Shown: positions 20,750 to 29,914 of the stretch, in pieces
Layout: each line of letters opens with the position of its first letter
Numbering within the stretch: position 1 is the first letter of the stretch
Origin: a virus
IMG/VR virus record: IMGVR_UViG_3300041405_000255
Location: 1 to 42,168 of that record
Direction: 5' to 3' (one strand)
Length of the DNA: 42,168 nucleotides
Notes under the pieces: model-generated
Told to the model about the DNA's origin: nothing
The model's input: the letters and a program-made list of their open reading frames with translations, nothing else
Database searches by the model: none
Translations under genes and position numbers: made by a program

Positions 20750-21490
20750 ATGGTCAAAATCAAGATCACACCCGACATGCTGCCTGTCTCCGAGGCGCTG
20801 CTGGAGCTGGAGAAAAAGCACATTCCGCATGTGCTTGCTCTGACTGCGACCCGCTTGGCCCAACGGGTCAAGAAAGGCGAACTGGCCGTTATGGCACAGC
20901 GTCTGGATCGGCCAACCCGAACCACGATGAACAGCCTGTTCACTAAAATGGCCACCAAAAGCAAGCCGGCCGAGGTGTATTTCAAGGACTCTTGGACCTC
21001 GGGTATTCCCGCTGACACCTATCTTCAGCAGACCGTCCGGGGTGGCCCACGTCCGCATAAGCGCTTTGAAAAATCTCTAATCTCGAACGGCCTGATGAGG
21101 TCCGGTCAATACGCTATTCCCAGTCCGAATGTCCTCGATAGGCACGGCAACGTCTCGCGCGGCCTGATGAACAAAATCTTATCTGGTCTTGGAGCAGCAG
21201 AGAGCCGGCGCGGCTACAAAGCCAATGCCACCAGCAGCAAACGCAGTAAGGCCAAGGGCAATGCCCAGCGTTACTTCGCAGGGGCTGTCGATGGGACGGA
21301 GGGGGTATGGGAACGCAAAGAAACCGCGTTCGGCGATGCGGTCCGGCCGGTGTTTGTGTTCAGCCGCAGCGCGCCGGTGTACCGCACGATCTTCCCGTTC
21401 TTCAAGATCGCCAACAACATCTGCAAGGCCCACTACGGCGCTGAGTTCCGCGGTGCATTTGCCGATGCAATGGCCACTGCCAAACCCTGA
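20750..21490 (+). CDS. Hypothetical virion-associated protein
   Basis: 246 aa, not confidently recognised. Lysine-rich N-terminus (MVKIKITPDMLPVSEALLEL), repeated basic stretches (SRRGYKANATSSKRSKAKGN) and an aromatic C-terminus (VYRTIFPFFKIANNI). The C-terminal pattern recalls gpZ/HK97 gp10-like tail-completion proteins, but the similarity is weak. It starts directly after the holin stop and precedes the terminase genes. Confidence 0.6.
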   Translation: MVKIKITPDMLPVSEALLELEKKHIPHVLALTATRLAQRVKKGELAVMAQRLDRPTRTTMNSLFTKMATKSKPAEVYFKDSWTSGIPADTYLQQTVRGGPRPHKRFEKSLISNGLMRSGQYAIPSPNVLDRHGNVSRGLMNKILSGLGAAESRRGYKANATSSKRSKAKGNAQRYFAGAVDGTEGVWERKETAFGDAVRPVFVFSRSAPVYRTIFPFFKIANNICKAHYGAEFRGAFADAMATAKP

Positions 21491-21549
21491 CAGATCGCAA
21501 GAAAGGCTGTTTCTGTGCCTGTATTGCTTGACTTGTTTGCCCCGCACGA

Positions 21550-21610
21550 ATTTAACGGGTCCTCCCGAGGGGGTGGGGGCTAGGGGGTAATTCGGGCCCC
21601 GCTGCTTCGC
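21550..21610. other. Candidate cos site
   Basis: A non-coding 160-base gap before the small terminase gene contains a very G-rich strand-asymmetric stretch between GGGTCCTCCC (21558) and TTCGGGCCCC (21591-21600). Lambda-type terminases cut at cos just upstream of their small-subunit gene; the position fits and nothing else explains the segment. Exact cut positions cannot be read. Confidence 0.45.
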
Positions 21611-21651
21611 TACATATGACCCATTTTTGAATCGAGGTTGTTGTTTAGTCC

Positions 21652-22206
21652 ATGGCCAATCCGACCATCTCCCGCGAGCCTCATTGGCTGAACAAGTCGC
21701 GCATGGCTACCAGCCTCGGCATCACGACTCAGGCCTTTGATAAATGGGGCGTGCAGCCTGTTGCGAAGATCGGCCGCGATGTCTTCTACGACGTCCGGTC
21801 GGTACTGGATAACCGGCTCAAGCACCAGGTGACAAAAGACCAACCTGTCGACGACAACGGTGATCCGATCGATCCGCTCATTGAATACAAACAGGCGCAG
21901 CAAAAACTGCGACTGACAACTGAGCAGGCGGACGCTCAGGAAATGCGCAACAAGGTGAAGGCCAAGAAGCTGGTACCGGTTGATTTTTGCTTGTTCGCAT
22001 TGTCTCGCCTGAGCGCAAAGCTCGGGTCAACCCTCGACACCGTGCACTTGAAGGTTAAGCGCAAGTGCCCCGACATCGAGGTGCGTCACCTTGAGGCGAT
22101 CCAGCGCGAAGTCGCCGTGACGCGTAATGATGCGGTCGGCTTGGCTGATCTTTTGCCGGAGTTGCTTGATGAGTTTGTCGACACCTTGGATGAGGGCGCT
22201 GGTTGA
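21652..22206 (+). CDS. Terminase small subunit (Nu1/DUF1441-like)
   Basis: 184 aa. N-terminal winged helix (HWLNKSRMATSLGITTQAFDKWG) binding DNA near cos, a linker, and a coiled-coil assembly part (IEYKQAQQKLRLTTEQADAQ) ending in an acidic tail that would contact the large subunit. Size and layout match Nu1-like subunits paired with GpA-type terminases. The ribosome site is weak. The end overlaps the large-subunit start. Confidence 0.85.
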   Translation: MANPTISREPHWLNKSRMATSLGITTQAFDKWGVQPVAKIGRDVFYDVRSVLDNRLKHQVTKDQPVDDNGDPIDPLIEYKQAQQKLRLTTEQADAQEMRNKVKAKKLVPVDFCLFALSRLSAKLGSTLDTVHLKVKRKCPDIEVRHLEAIQREVAVTRNDAVGLADLLPELLDEFVDTLDEGAG

Positions 22207-24250
22207 GGGTGTCCGCAAGGGACTCGCCGGGCTCTACAAAGAGCCGCCGCGAACAGCGGTTGAATGGGCCGATGAGCATTTCTATCTGTCGTCCGAGTCG
22301 TCCTATCAGGAAGGCGATTGGACGACGGCACCGTTTCAGGTCGCGATTCTCAATGCGATGGGCAACGACCTGATCCGTGAAGTCAACGTGCTGAAATCGG
22401 CACGGGTTGGCTACACCAAAATGCTGGTGGCCAACATGGGCTACAAGGTCCAGCACAAGAAGCGCAACGTTATCGTCTGGTGCCCAACCGATGGCGATGC
22501 TGATGGCATGATGAAGCGGCACATCGAAACGATGATTCGTGACAGCCCCGTGGTACGCGCCTTGGCGCCTTGGTATGGGGTGAAACATCGCGACAACACG
22601 CTGGATGAAAAGCGCTTCGATAACGCCAAAATGCTGTGGTGCCTAGGTGGCACGGCGGCGAAAAACTACCGGGAGAAAAGCCCGGATGAAGTGATTTATG
22701 ACGAGCTGTCGAAGTTCAACGCGGACATCGAGGGCGAGGGGGCCCCGACCATTCTTGGCGACAAGCGCCTGGAAGGTGCCACGTTCAAAAAGTCCATACG
22801 CGGATCGACCCCGACGACAGTGGTGGTCGCTGACGACAATGAGGAAACCTCGGGGGAGGGTTGCCAGATCACGCGGGCGGCCAACGATTCCCCGCACTTT
22901 CTGCGCTTCAACATCAAGTGTCCGTGCTGCGGTACCGAGCAATACCTAAAGTGGGGTGACCCTGCTACGCCGTTCGGTATCAAGTGGGCGGTGGATGAGC
23001 TGGGGCAGGTAACCAAGGCCTGGTACCTGTGCGAGTCCGGCCATGGCTGTACCTTCGAATACCACGAAATGGTCGCGGCATCGGTCAACGGCCGCTACAT
23101 CTGCGAGCGGACCGGTATCTGGACGCGTGATGGCATGGACTGGTTCACTGATGTGGACACTTCAATGCCGTCGCCGCGTTCGGTGACTTTCCATATCTGG
23201 ACGGTGTACTCGGAGTTTGTGACCTGGGCCGAAGTGGTCACGGAATGGCTCAAGATCAAGAAAGACCGGGGCAAGCTCAAAACCTTCGTCAACACCACGC
23301 TGGGCGAAGCTTGGGAAGAGGACCAAGGTGAGCAGTTGGAGTGGCAGCAGTTGCACGCGCGCCGGGAGATCTACCCGCAAGTGCCGGCCAAAGCGGTTGC
23401 CCTGTTCGGCGGCATTGATACCCAAGATGACCGCTATGAAGGCCGCGTCTGGGCGTTTGGTGCAGGTGAGGAAGCGTGGCTGGTCCATAAGTTCGTGCTG
23501 CAAGGTGACCCGGGAAGCATCGAGCTAAGGGCCAAGGTCGGCGTCGAGATCCACAAGACCTTCACCCGGGCGGATGGCACGGTGATGGGCGTCGAGCGTT
23601 GGTGTTGGGACCAAGGTGGTCACTACTGCGATGAAGTGCGTGAGGAATGCATCAAACACGGTACCCAATGGGTGATCCCTGTGTTCGGTGCATCGACCTA
23701 CGGTAAGCCGATTGCGACCTGGCCGCGTAAGAAAACCAAGGTCAAAGGCGGACGTGTCTACCTGGTCGAAGTGGGGACCGACAATGCTAAAGAGCTGATT
23801 TATGGCCGCCTCAGGATGCAGCCGGACGGTTCAGGTGCGCCTGTGCCAGGCTGTATCCACCTGCCTGCCAACGAGATGATTTGCGGCGAAGACGAATTGC
23901 GGCAACTGACTGCCGAGCGCCGCAAGTGGGTGATCGTCAAACACCAACGCGTCCAGCGCTGGGACGCCGGCGGGCGACGAAACGAAGCGCTCGATTGCCT
24001 GGTGTACGCCTTGGCGGCGTTGCGCATAACGCAGCAGCGCTTTGGCATGAATCTCGACCTGCTCGCACAGCAGTTGCCGTCAGGCACCTGGGTTGTGCCG
24101 ATGAGTCACGAGCAGGAAAACAAACGGGCCACCGTTGCCGCTCTGACACCCGCCACGGTGTCGGTGCCTGAGGTAGAGCCTGAAAAATCATCCGACCAGC
24201 CCGCCGAGTCGGGTGGCTGGCTTAATACAGGACAAGGCGCATGGCTATAA
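22169..24250 (+). CDS. Terminase large subunit, lambda GpA type
   Basis: 693 aa, close in length and sequence pattern to lambda gpA. ATPase region: Walker-A-like SARVGYTK (residues 77-84), PTDGDAD, CLGGTAAKNYREKS, Walker B VIYDEL with D178 and E179. A four-cysteine cluster (CPCCG at about 251) follows, then the nuclease domain beginning GGIDTQDDRYEGRVW and ending RNEALDCLVYALAALRI. It packages DNA into the prohead and cuts cos. ATG at 22169 was chosen because GGAG lies 7 bases before it; 22190 is the alternative. It overlaps the small subunit by 38 bases. Confidence 0.95.
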   Translation: MSLSTPWMRALVEGVRKGLAGLYKEPPRTAVEWADEHFYLSSESSYQEGDWTTAPFQVAILNAMGNDLIREVNVLKSARVGYTKMLVANMGYKVQHKKRNVIVWCPTDGDADGMMKRHIETMIRDSPVVRALAPWYGVKHRDNTLDEKRFDNAKMLWCLGGTAAKNYREKSPDEVIYDELSKFNADIEGEGAPTILGDKRLEGATFKKSIRGSTPTTVVVADDNEETSGEGCQITRAANDSPHFLRFNIKCPCCGTEQYLKWGDPATPFGIKWAVDELGQVTKAWYLCESGHGCTFEYHEMVAASVNGRYICERTGIWTRDGMDWFTDVDTSMPSPRSVTFHIWTVYSEFVTWAEVVTEWLKIKKDRGKLKTFVNTTLGEAWEEDQGEQLEWQQLHARREIYPQVPAKAVALFGGIDTQDDRYEGRVWAFGAGEEAWLVHKFVLQGDPGSIELRAKVGVEIHKTFTRADGTVMGVERWCWDQGGHYCDEVREECIKHGTQWVIPVFGASTYGKPIATWPRKKTKVKGGRVYLVEVGTDNAKELIYGRLRMQPDGSGAPVPGCIHLPANEMICGEDELRQLTAERRKWVIVKHQRVQRWDAGGRRNEALDCLVYALAALRITQQRFGMNLDLLAQQLPSGTWVVPMSHEQENKRATVAALTPATVSVPEVEPEKSSDQPAESGGWLNTGQGAWL

Positions 24251-24453
24251 CCGCTCAAGACATGGTGGATCGCTATCTGGAGGCCGAACTGGCCATCCTG
24301 CAGGGCAAGGAAATCCTCTTTAACGGTCGCAAGCTGATCATGGATGACCTGGAGGAGATCCGCGCTGGTCGGTTGGAATGGGAGCGCCGAGTGCGAGCAC
24401 AACAGGCTGCGGCGGCAGGGCAGCCACTGTACGCCTTGGCGACATTCCGATGA
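24241..24453 (+). CDS. Head-tail joining protein gpW (lambda type)
   Basis: 70 aa: DMVDRYLEAELAILQGKEIL and GRKLIMDDLEEIRAGRLEWE are the typical gpW sequence. In lambda gpW is the connector adaptor placed after packaging. ATG overlaps the terminase stop and the stop overlaps the portal ATG (ATGA). Not to be confused with the baseplate gpW further right. Confidence 0.9.
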   Translation: MAITAQDMVDRYLEAELAILQGKEILFNGRKLIMDDLEEIRAGRLEWERRVRAQQAAAAGQPLYALATFR

Positions 24454-26000
24454 ATATGCTGGATCGCGTGCTGGCCCCGGTGTTCCCCGGGTTGGTAGCG
24501 GAGCGCCTGCGTGCCCGTAGCACGATCATGGCCTTTGAAGCGGCGCAGGCGACCCGCACCCACCAAGCCAAAAAACAATCGGCCAGCGCGGACCGCTCGC
24601 TGCAGCGTTCGGCGCGCTCTTTGCGAGAGCAGTGTCGCAAGTTGGACGAAGACCACGACATCGTCACCGGCTTGTTTGATCGCCTGGAAGAGCGAGTGGT
24701 GGGCGGCATGGGCATTGCGGTCGAGCCGTTTCCCTTGAGTTACGCCGGGGAAGTGCATTTGGAGTTTGCTGCGCAGATCAAGGCTCGCTGGGCCGAGTGG
24801 TCGTTGCGCCCGGAAACGTCCGGCGAGCTGTCCCGACCGCAGATGGAGCGGCAGGTGTGCCGAACTTGGCTGCGTGATGGCGAAGCCTTGGCGCAGAAGC
24901 TCAAGGGGCGTGTGCCCAGCTATGAGCATTTGAGCGTGGTGCCTTTCGCTTTGGAGTTGCTGGAGCCGGATTACCTGCCGTGGGAATACAACGATGAAGC
25001 CAAGGGCATTGTGCAGGGGATCGAGCGCAATCAGTGGCGGCGGGTCCGGGCCTATCACCTGGTCAAGCATCACCCCGGGCATGCCGCCGGTTTCCAGCTG
25101 ACATTGACCACCAAGCGCGTCCCGGTCGAACAGATGATTCACATCGCGCACCGTAAGCGCATCGGTCAAAACCGCGGCCAACCCTTGCTGCATGCCGTGC
25201 TGATTCGCTTGGCGGACATCAAGGATTACGAGGAAAGCGAACGGGTTGCCGCACGTATCAGTGCGGCACTGGCCATGTACATCAAAAAAGGCACACCGGA
25301 CGACTACACCACGCCATCGGCGGTGAATGGTCAGGCTGCCGCTGCTCGCAGCATTCCCATCGGTCCGGGCATGGTGTTCGACGGCCTGCTGCCCGGCGAG
25401 GACGTCGGCATGATCGAAAGCAATCGGCCCAACCCTTTTCTGGAAGGCTTCCGCAACGGTCAGCTCAAGGCCGTGGCCGCCGGTACCCGTGGCACCTACT
25501 CCAGTGTTGCCCGCAGTTACGACGGCACCTATTCCGCACAGCGTCAGGAGCTGGTCGAGGGGCAGGCAGGTTATGACCTGCTGCAGCACGAATTTATCGA
25601 CTACTGGAGCCGTCCGGTCTATCGCGAATGGCTGCACATGGCGATTGCCAGCGGGGTGATCAAGGTGCCGGTCGACGTTGATCCGGACACGGTGTTTGGC
25701 GCGATCTACCAAGGGCCGGTGATGCCTTGGATCAACCCGATCCATGAGGCCAATGCCTGGAAAATTCTGGTCGAGGCCGGCTTTTCCGATGAATCGGAAG
25801 TGGCGCGGGCGCGGCAGCGCAATCCGCAGGAACTCAAGCGTTCCCGGGCTTCGGAAATCAAAACCAACCGGGAACAGGGACTGGTCTTCAGTTCGGACTT
25901 CTATCACGAGACCTATGGAAAAACGCAAAGCAATGAACAGCAAAATAAAACGAAGCCTGCCGATGATGAGGCCGAGGGCCTCGATAACCCCGACGAATAA
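24450..26000 (+). CDS. Portal protein, lambda gpB type
   Basis: 516 aa, the usual length. MNMLDRVLAPVFPG start; RSLREQCRKLDEDHDIVTGL and GIAVEPF near residues 50-95; WLRDGEALAQKL at about 145; GHAAGFQLTLTTKRVPVEQM near 210; C-terminus with acidic tail. Portal dodecamer through which DNA enters. The ATG overlaps the gpW stop; the last 68 bases overlap the protease-capsid gene. Confidence 0.93.
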   Translation: MNMLDRVLAPVFPGLVAERLRARSTIMAFEAAQATRTHQAKKQSASADRSLQRSARSLREQCRKLDEDHDIVTGLFDRLEERVVGGMGIAVEPFPLSYAGEVHLEFAAQIKARWAEWSLRPETSGELSRPQMERQVCRTWLRDGEALAQKLKGRVPSYEHLSVVPFALELLEPDYLPWEYNDEAKGIVQGIERNQWRRVRAYHLVKHHPGHAAGFQLTLTTKRVPVEQMIHIAHRKRIGQNRGQPLLHAVLIRLADIKDYEESERVAARISAALAMYIKKGTPDDYTTPSAVNGQAAAARSIPIGPGMVFDGLLPGEDVGMIESNRPNPFLEGFRNGQLKAVAAGTRGTYSSVARSYDGTYSAQRQELVEGQAGYDLLQHEFIDYWSRPVYREWLHMAIASGVIKVPVDVDPDTVFGAIYQGPVMPWINPIHEANAWKILVEAGFSDESEVARARQRNPQELKRSRASEIKTNREQGLVFSSDFYHETYGKTQSNEQQNKTKPADDEAEGLDNPDE

Positions 26001-28035
26001 GCCCGGTGAAAGCTGGTACTCGCTCCGTGCGGCGCAGCAGCGCGGGGTGGTCGAGGTGATGCTGTACGACGAGATCGGCGCGTGGGGCATTACCGCCAAA
26101 CAGTTCGCCCGCGATTTGGCCGCCATCGGCGATGTGTCTCAGATCAACCTGCACATTCACTCGCCGGGCGGCGACGTGTTTGAAGGGACCACCATGTACA
26201 ACCTGCTGCGCGGCCATTCGGCGCGGGTGGTGGTGTACATCGACGGTCTCGCCGCTTCGATGGCCAGCGTGATTGCCATGGCCGGGGATGAAATCAACAT
26301 GCCGGCCAACGCCATGATGATGATTCACAAGCCATGGGGTGGTCAGGTAGGTGATGCCGACGCCATGCGCGAGTACGCCGATCTACTCGACAAGGTCGAG
26401 AGCACGCTGATTCAGGCGTATACGCGCAAGTCGGGCAAGGCGATCGAGGACATTCAGGCGCTGCTCAAGGCTGAAACCTGGATGGATGGCAACGAAGCGG
26501 TGGCGGCCGGTTTCGCTGACAACGTGCTTGACCCCTTCAAGGCGGCCGCTCAACTCACTTCAAAACGCATGCAGGAGTTCACCAACATGCCTACCTCGGC
26601 ACAAAATCTGTTCAATCCACGCGCTTCCGCTCCAACCCCGGCACCGGCTCCAATCCCAGCTCCAGCCCCGACCCCAACGCCGGCTGTCGATCCGGCGCCG
26701 GTCGCGCTGACCCTGGATCAGATGCGCGCCCAGGTCATGGCAGCGGATGGTGCTCGCCGCACGGCAATCAATGCCGCGTTCTGTGGCTCGCTGGTCACCA
26801 GCCACACCGAACTGCTCAACACCTGCCTCAATGACCTGAGCTGCACGGCCGAGATGGCGCGTGAGAAACTGCTGGTCGCGCTGGGTTCTACCACCACCCC
26901 AACGGGTGGACCTCACCACCATGGCCACATCAGCAACGGCAACCTGGTCGGCGATTCGGTGCGCGCCTCGCTGGCCGGTCGTTTGGGTCAGGCGGAAAAC
27001 CAGAAAGACAACGCCTATAACCACATGAGCCTGCGCGAACTGGCCCGTGCCTCGTTGCATGATCGCGGCATTCTGGTGGCCACTCTTGATCCGATGGCCA
27101 TGGTCGGCTTGGCGTTCACCCATGATTCCAGCGACTTCGGCAACATCCTGGTGGACAGCGCCGCCAAGTCGGTCCTGCTCGGCTGGGACGAGGCGCCGGA
27201 AACCTATCACCTGTGGACCAAAAAGGGCCGCTTGAGTGACTTCAAGGTGGCGTCCCGGGTCGGCATGGGGGCGTTTCCGAGCCTGCGTGAAGTTCGCCCA
27301 GGGGCTGAATACAAGTACATCACCACCAGTGACCGTGGCGAAAAAATCCGCCTGGCCACATACGGTGAAATGTTCAGCATCACCCGGCAGGCGATCATCA
27401 ACGACGACCTCGACCAGTTAAGCACGGTGCCTTACAACATGGGTCTGGCCGCGCGCGGCACCATCGGCGATCTGGTCTATGACACGCTGATCCATTCGCC
27501 GGTGATGAGCGACGGCAAAGCGCTGTTCGATGCCGAGCGCAACAACCTGTTCTCCGGTACCGGTGCCAATATGTCGATTGAGGCGCTGAGCAAGGCCAAG
27601 ACCGCCATGGCCTTGCAGAAAACCGAGGTCGAGGGTGGCAAGGCCCGCACCCTGAACATTCGTCCGGCGTTTGTCCTGGTGCCGGTGGCGCTGGAAGACA
27701 AGACCAACCAACTGATCCGCTCGGCGTCGGTGCCTGGCGTCGACACTAATGCTGGCATCGACAACCCGATCCGCAATTTCGCCACGGTGATCGCCGAGCC
27801 ACGCCTGGACGATGATTCGCCGGTCACCTGGTATGAGGCCGCCCGCCAAGGTGCTGACACCATCGAAGTTGCTTACCTGGACGGCGTTGAACAGCCCTAC
27901 ATGGAGCAGCAGCAGGGCTTCACCATTGATGGTGTGACGAGCAAGGTGCGGATCGATGCCGGGGTCGCGGCGCTGGATTATCGCGGTCTGAACAAGTCAG
28001 TCGGTGTCGTGCCACTTGCGAAAGCCAACCGTTAA
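25933..28035 (+). CDS. ClpP-like prohead protease fused to major capsid protein
   Basis: About 700 aa. Residues 25-205 are a ClpP-type serine protease (HIHSPGGDVFEGTTMYNLL, catalytic S109 in GLAASMAS, H132 in MMMIHKPWGG). A proline/alanine linker (about 231-258, repeated PAPAP) leads to an HK97-fold major capsid protein (about 260-700; VATLDPMAMVGLAFTHDSSD, YITTSDRGEKIRLATYGEMF, ending SVGVVPLAKANR). Separate protease and capsid genes are usual; this fusion type is known in other phages and implies self-processing during capsid maturation. The start is uncertain: 25933 is used, 25915 is also possible, and neither has a strong ribosome site. It overlaps the portal gene. Confidence 0.9.
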   Translation: MNSKIKRSLPMMRPRASITPTNKPGESWYSLRAAQQRGVVEVMLYDEIGAWGITAKQFARDLAAIGDVSQINLHIHSPGGDVFEGTTMYNLLRGHSARVVVYIDGLAASMASVIAMAGDEINMPANAMMMIHKPWGGQVGDADAMREYADLLDKVESTLIQAYTRKSGKAIEDIQALLKAETWMDGNEAVAAGFADNVLDPFKAAAQLTSKRMQEFTNMPTSAQNLFNPRASAPTPAPAPIPAPAPTPTPAVDPAPVALTLDQMRAQVMAADGARRTAINAAFCGSLVTSHTELLNTCLNDLSCTAEMAREKLLVALGSTTTPTGGPHHHGHISNGNLVGDSVRASLAGRLGQAENQKDNAYNHMSLRELARASLHDRGILVATLDPMAMVGLAFTHDSSDFGNILVDSAAKSVLLGWDEAPETYHLWTKKGRLSDFKVASRVGMGAFPSLREVRPGAEYKYITTSDRGEKIRLATYGEMFSITRQAIINDDLDQLSTVPYNMGLAARGTIGDLVYDTLIHSPVMSDGKALFDAERNNLFSGTGANMSIEALSKAKTAMALQKTEVEGGKARTLNIRPAFVLVPVALEDKTNQLIRSASVPGVDTNAGIDNPIRNFATVIAEPRLDDDSPVTWYEAARQGADTIEVAYLDGVEQPYMEQQQGFTIDGVTSKVRIDAGVAALDYRGLNKSVGVVPLAKANR

Positions 28036-28056
28036 CGGTTGAAGAATCCCCTAAAC

Positions 28057-28075
28057 ACCCCGCCGCGAGCGGGGT
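28057..28075 (+). terminator. Hairpin after the capsid gene
   Basis: ACCCCGC (28057-28063) / GCGGGGT (28069-28075), followed by a broken T-run (TTTGTTGTTT). Partial terminator, which may lower expression of genes beyond the abundant capsid. Confidence 0.6.
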
Positions 28076-28103
28076 TTGTTGTTTCTGTGCAGGAGAAATG
28101 CGC

Positions 28104-28424
28104 ATGTCCAAAAATTATTCGGGTCCCGGCAGCACGCTGACTTTTGTGGCGCCAGACGGTGGCGCGACGGCGGGGGTGCCGTTGGTGCTGGTTGATACGG
28201 TGGTCATCCCGATCGCCAGTGGCGTGGCGGGTGATGTCCTGGTCGGCCATCTCGACGGTGTCTGGCGCCTGTCTGCCGATGCAGCGCTGCTGCAGGGGCA
28301 AAAGGTGGCTCTGCAAGCCGGCGTGCTGGTTGATCCGCTCACGGCCACTGGTGACACGGTGCCCTTCGGCAAGCTGATGAGTGCTCCGGTCGGCGGTATT
28401 GCCGAAGCGTTGTTGATTCAGTGA
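28104..28424 (+). CDS. Capsid cement/decoration protein, DUF2190
   Basis: 106 aa. FVAPDGGATAGVPLVLVDTVVIPI, IASGVAGDVLVGHLDGVW and KVALQAGVLVDPLTAT follow the DUF2190 beta-rich cement protein pattern; it stabilises the mature capsid, the role of lambda gpD. ATG at 28104 has AGGAG 8 bases upstream; an ATG at 28098 is too close. The stop overlaps the next start (GTGA). Confidence 0.85.
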   Translation: MSKNYSGPGSTLTFVAPDGGATAGVPLVLVDTVVIPIASGVAGDVLVGHLDGVWRLSADAALLQGQKVALQAGVLVDPLTATGDTVPFGKLMSAPVGGIAEALLIQ

Positions 28425-28786
28425 CCACGCTGGGCCGCTTTCGTGACGTCACAGCCCGGATGGATGCAGTACTGGTCGATCGCCTCGGCGATCGCGCCAT
28501 CAAGCCGGACGGCCTACCGTTGTCCGGTGCGTTCTTCTCGCCCTTTGTCGGTGCGGATGTCGGCGGTAAATCGAAAAGCGTGCGCCTGGGCAATGCCATC
28601 GTGACGGATAACGTTCTGGCGCCCACCTTCACCGCTCGCGTGGTGGAGGCGGTGGGCATCGAGAAAGACTCCTTTCTTACCATCGATCTACCGGCGGAGC
28701 AGGGCGGTGGTCGCTACAAGGTCAGCAAGCGCGAGCCGGACGGCGCCGGTATGGTCACTTTCATACTGAGTTTGAACAATGGATGA
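28421..28786 (+). CDS. Head-tail joining protein, FII-like
   Basis: 121 aa, GTG start overlapping the cement gene stop. The beta-rich sequence, with SGAFFSPFVGADVGG, then RVVEAVGIEKDSFLTIDLP and YKVSKREPDGAGMVTFIL, resembles in layout lambda gpFII-type tail-attachment proteins. Assignment rests mostly on position after the capsid and cement genes. Confidence 0.6.
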   Translation: MTTLGRFRDVTARMDAVLVDRLGDRAIKPDGLPLSGAFFSPFVGADVGGKSKSVRLGNAIVTDNVLAPTFTARVVEAVGIEKDSFLTIDLPAEQGGGRYKVSKREPDGAGMVTFILSLNNG

Positions 28787-29330
28787 GCTGACGACCTTAC
28801 ACAATGCGATCGAGGCGACATTCCGCGCCGGCTTGCCGTCGGTGGTGAGCGTCGAGGCGTTTCCCGAGCTGAATGCTGAAGTCGGTCTGCCGGCGGTGTT
28901 GTTCGCCCTGACGGAAATCGGCGAAGCACCCGACAATGGCAGCGGCAAAACTTCCCTGAGCGGCCGCTTTCAGGTGTGCATCATGGTCGATTCCACCATC
29001 AGCAAAGCGGCCTTGCAGGCCGCCATTCTGGCCGCCGAGATCAGCAAGATTTTGCGTGGGCAGTATTGGGGGCTGGACTTTGTCGAAGAGGTGCAGGACG
29101 TACGTGCATTCCCGGACGACTCGATGCCGGAGCTGGCGCAATTTGTGGTGTGGATCGTTGAGTGGAAGCAGATATTCCAGATCGGTGAAACCGAATGGTT
29201 ATGGCCAGTCGAGCCGCCGGGTTCTCTGTACCTGAACGTCGATGGATGCACCGGTACCGGCAATGAAGATCACTACTTTCAACCGGAGGATCTGGCATGG
29301 GATACGCCAGCGCCGAACACGACCGGATGA
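28779..29330 (+). CDS. Probable tail-completion/neck protein
   Basis: 183 aa, no certain family. N-terminal part (TLHNAIEATFRAGLPSVVSV) and a central LSGRFQVCIMVDSTISKAAL, then AFPDDSMPELAQFVVWIVEW, suggest a mixed alpha/beta tail-terminator fold (lambda gpU or Mu gp37 type). It overlaps the preceding gene by 8 bases and the gpV gene by 34 bases. The order between head joiner and baseplate supports a neck role. Confidence 0.55.
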   Translation: MDELTTLHNAIEATFRAGLPSVVSVEAFPELNAEVGLPAVLFALTEIGEAPDNGSGKTSLSGRFQVCIMVDSTISKAALQAAILAAEISKILRGQYWGLDFVEEVQDVRAFPDDSMPELAQFVVWIVEWKQIFQIGETEWLWPVEPPGSLYLNVDGCTGTGNEDHYFQPEDLAWDTPAPNTTG

Positions 29331-29857
29331 TCGCCGCCATGCTGCTGCCCTGCGTGGTGGTCGGCGTCGATTTGATGGCCGGGCGGGTGCGGGTCAAGGC
29401 CGGGACCTGGGTCAGTGCCTGGGTGCGCTGGCATAGCCTGGCCGCCGGTAAGGCACGTCATTGGCGTGCGCCGAGTACGGGGGAGCAGGGCGTGCTGTTC
29501 AGCCCCAGCGGTGATCCGGCCATGGGCACCTTTATCCCGGGGTTGTATGGCAACGCCGGGACGCCACCGGACAACCGCGATCACGTCGAGGCCTGGCATT
29601 TCGACGATGGTGGCTCGCTGGTCTACGACTGGCAAGCCGGCAGCTACTGCATCGATTTGCCCGACGGCAGCCGCGCGACCATCACGGTCGGTGGCTCGCA
29701 GTTTGAAGTGACGCCGGAACAAGTGCGGGTGACGGCCAGCCAAATCACCCTGGCGGGTGAGGTGGCTATCGACGGATCGCTGAGCGTGTCCGGCGACATC
29801 ACCGGCGCTGGCACGATCATGGATGCCGGGGGCAACAGCAGCAACCACTCGCATTGA
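29297..29857 (+). CDS. Baseplate assembly protein V (tail spike, P2 gpV)
   Basis: 186 aa. An OB-fold (about residues 12-90; VGVDLMAGRVRVKAGTWVSAWVRWHS) and a repetitive beta-prism tail (about 120-175) end in SNHSH, the H-x-H tip that binds iron in P2-type membrane-piercing spikes. Shorter than P2 gpV (211 aa). GGAGG lies 7 bases before the ATG. First gene of the P2-order tail module. Confidence 0.92.
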   Translation: MGYASAEHDRMIAAMLLPCVVVGVDLMAGRVRVKAGTWVSAWVRWHSLAAGKARHWRAPSTGEQGVLFSPSGDPAMGTFIPGLYGNAGTPPDNRDHVEAWHFDDGGSLVYDWQAGSYCIDLPDGSRATITVGGSQFEVTPEQVRVTASQITLAGEVAIDGSLSVSGDITGAGTIMDAGGNSSNHSH

Positions 29858-29875
29858 GTTCACATTCACCTTCAG

Positions 29876-29896
29876 CCCGCCGCGTGCGGGTTTTTT
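29876..29896 (+). terminator. Intrinsic terminator after gpV
   Basis: CCCGC-CGCGT-GCGGG followed by six T. The 15-base hairpin is identical to that after gpX at 40497. Confidence 0.75.
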
Positions 29897-29914
29897 CATG
29901 CCTGGAGAAAAACC

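Noticed and set aside
24273-26126. 617-codon minus-strand frame
   Set aside because: Antisense of gpW and portal; the portal family match on plus is unambiguous.
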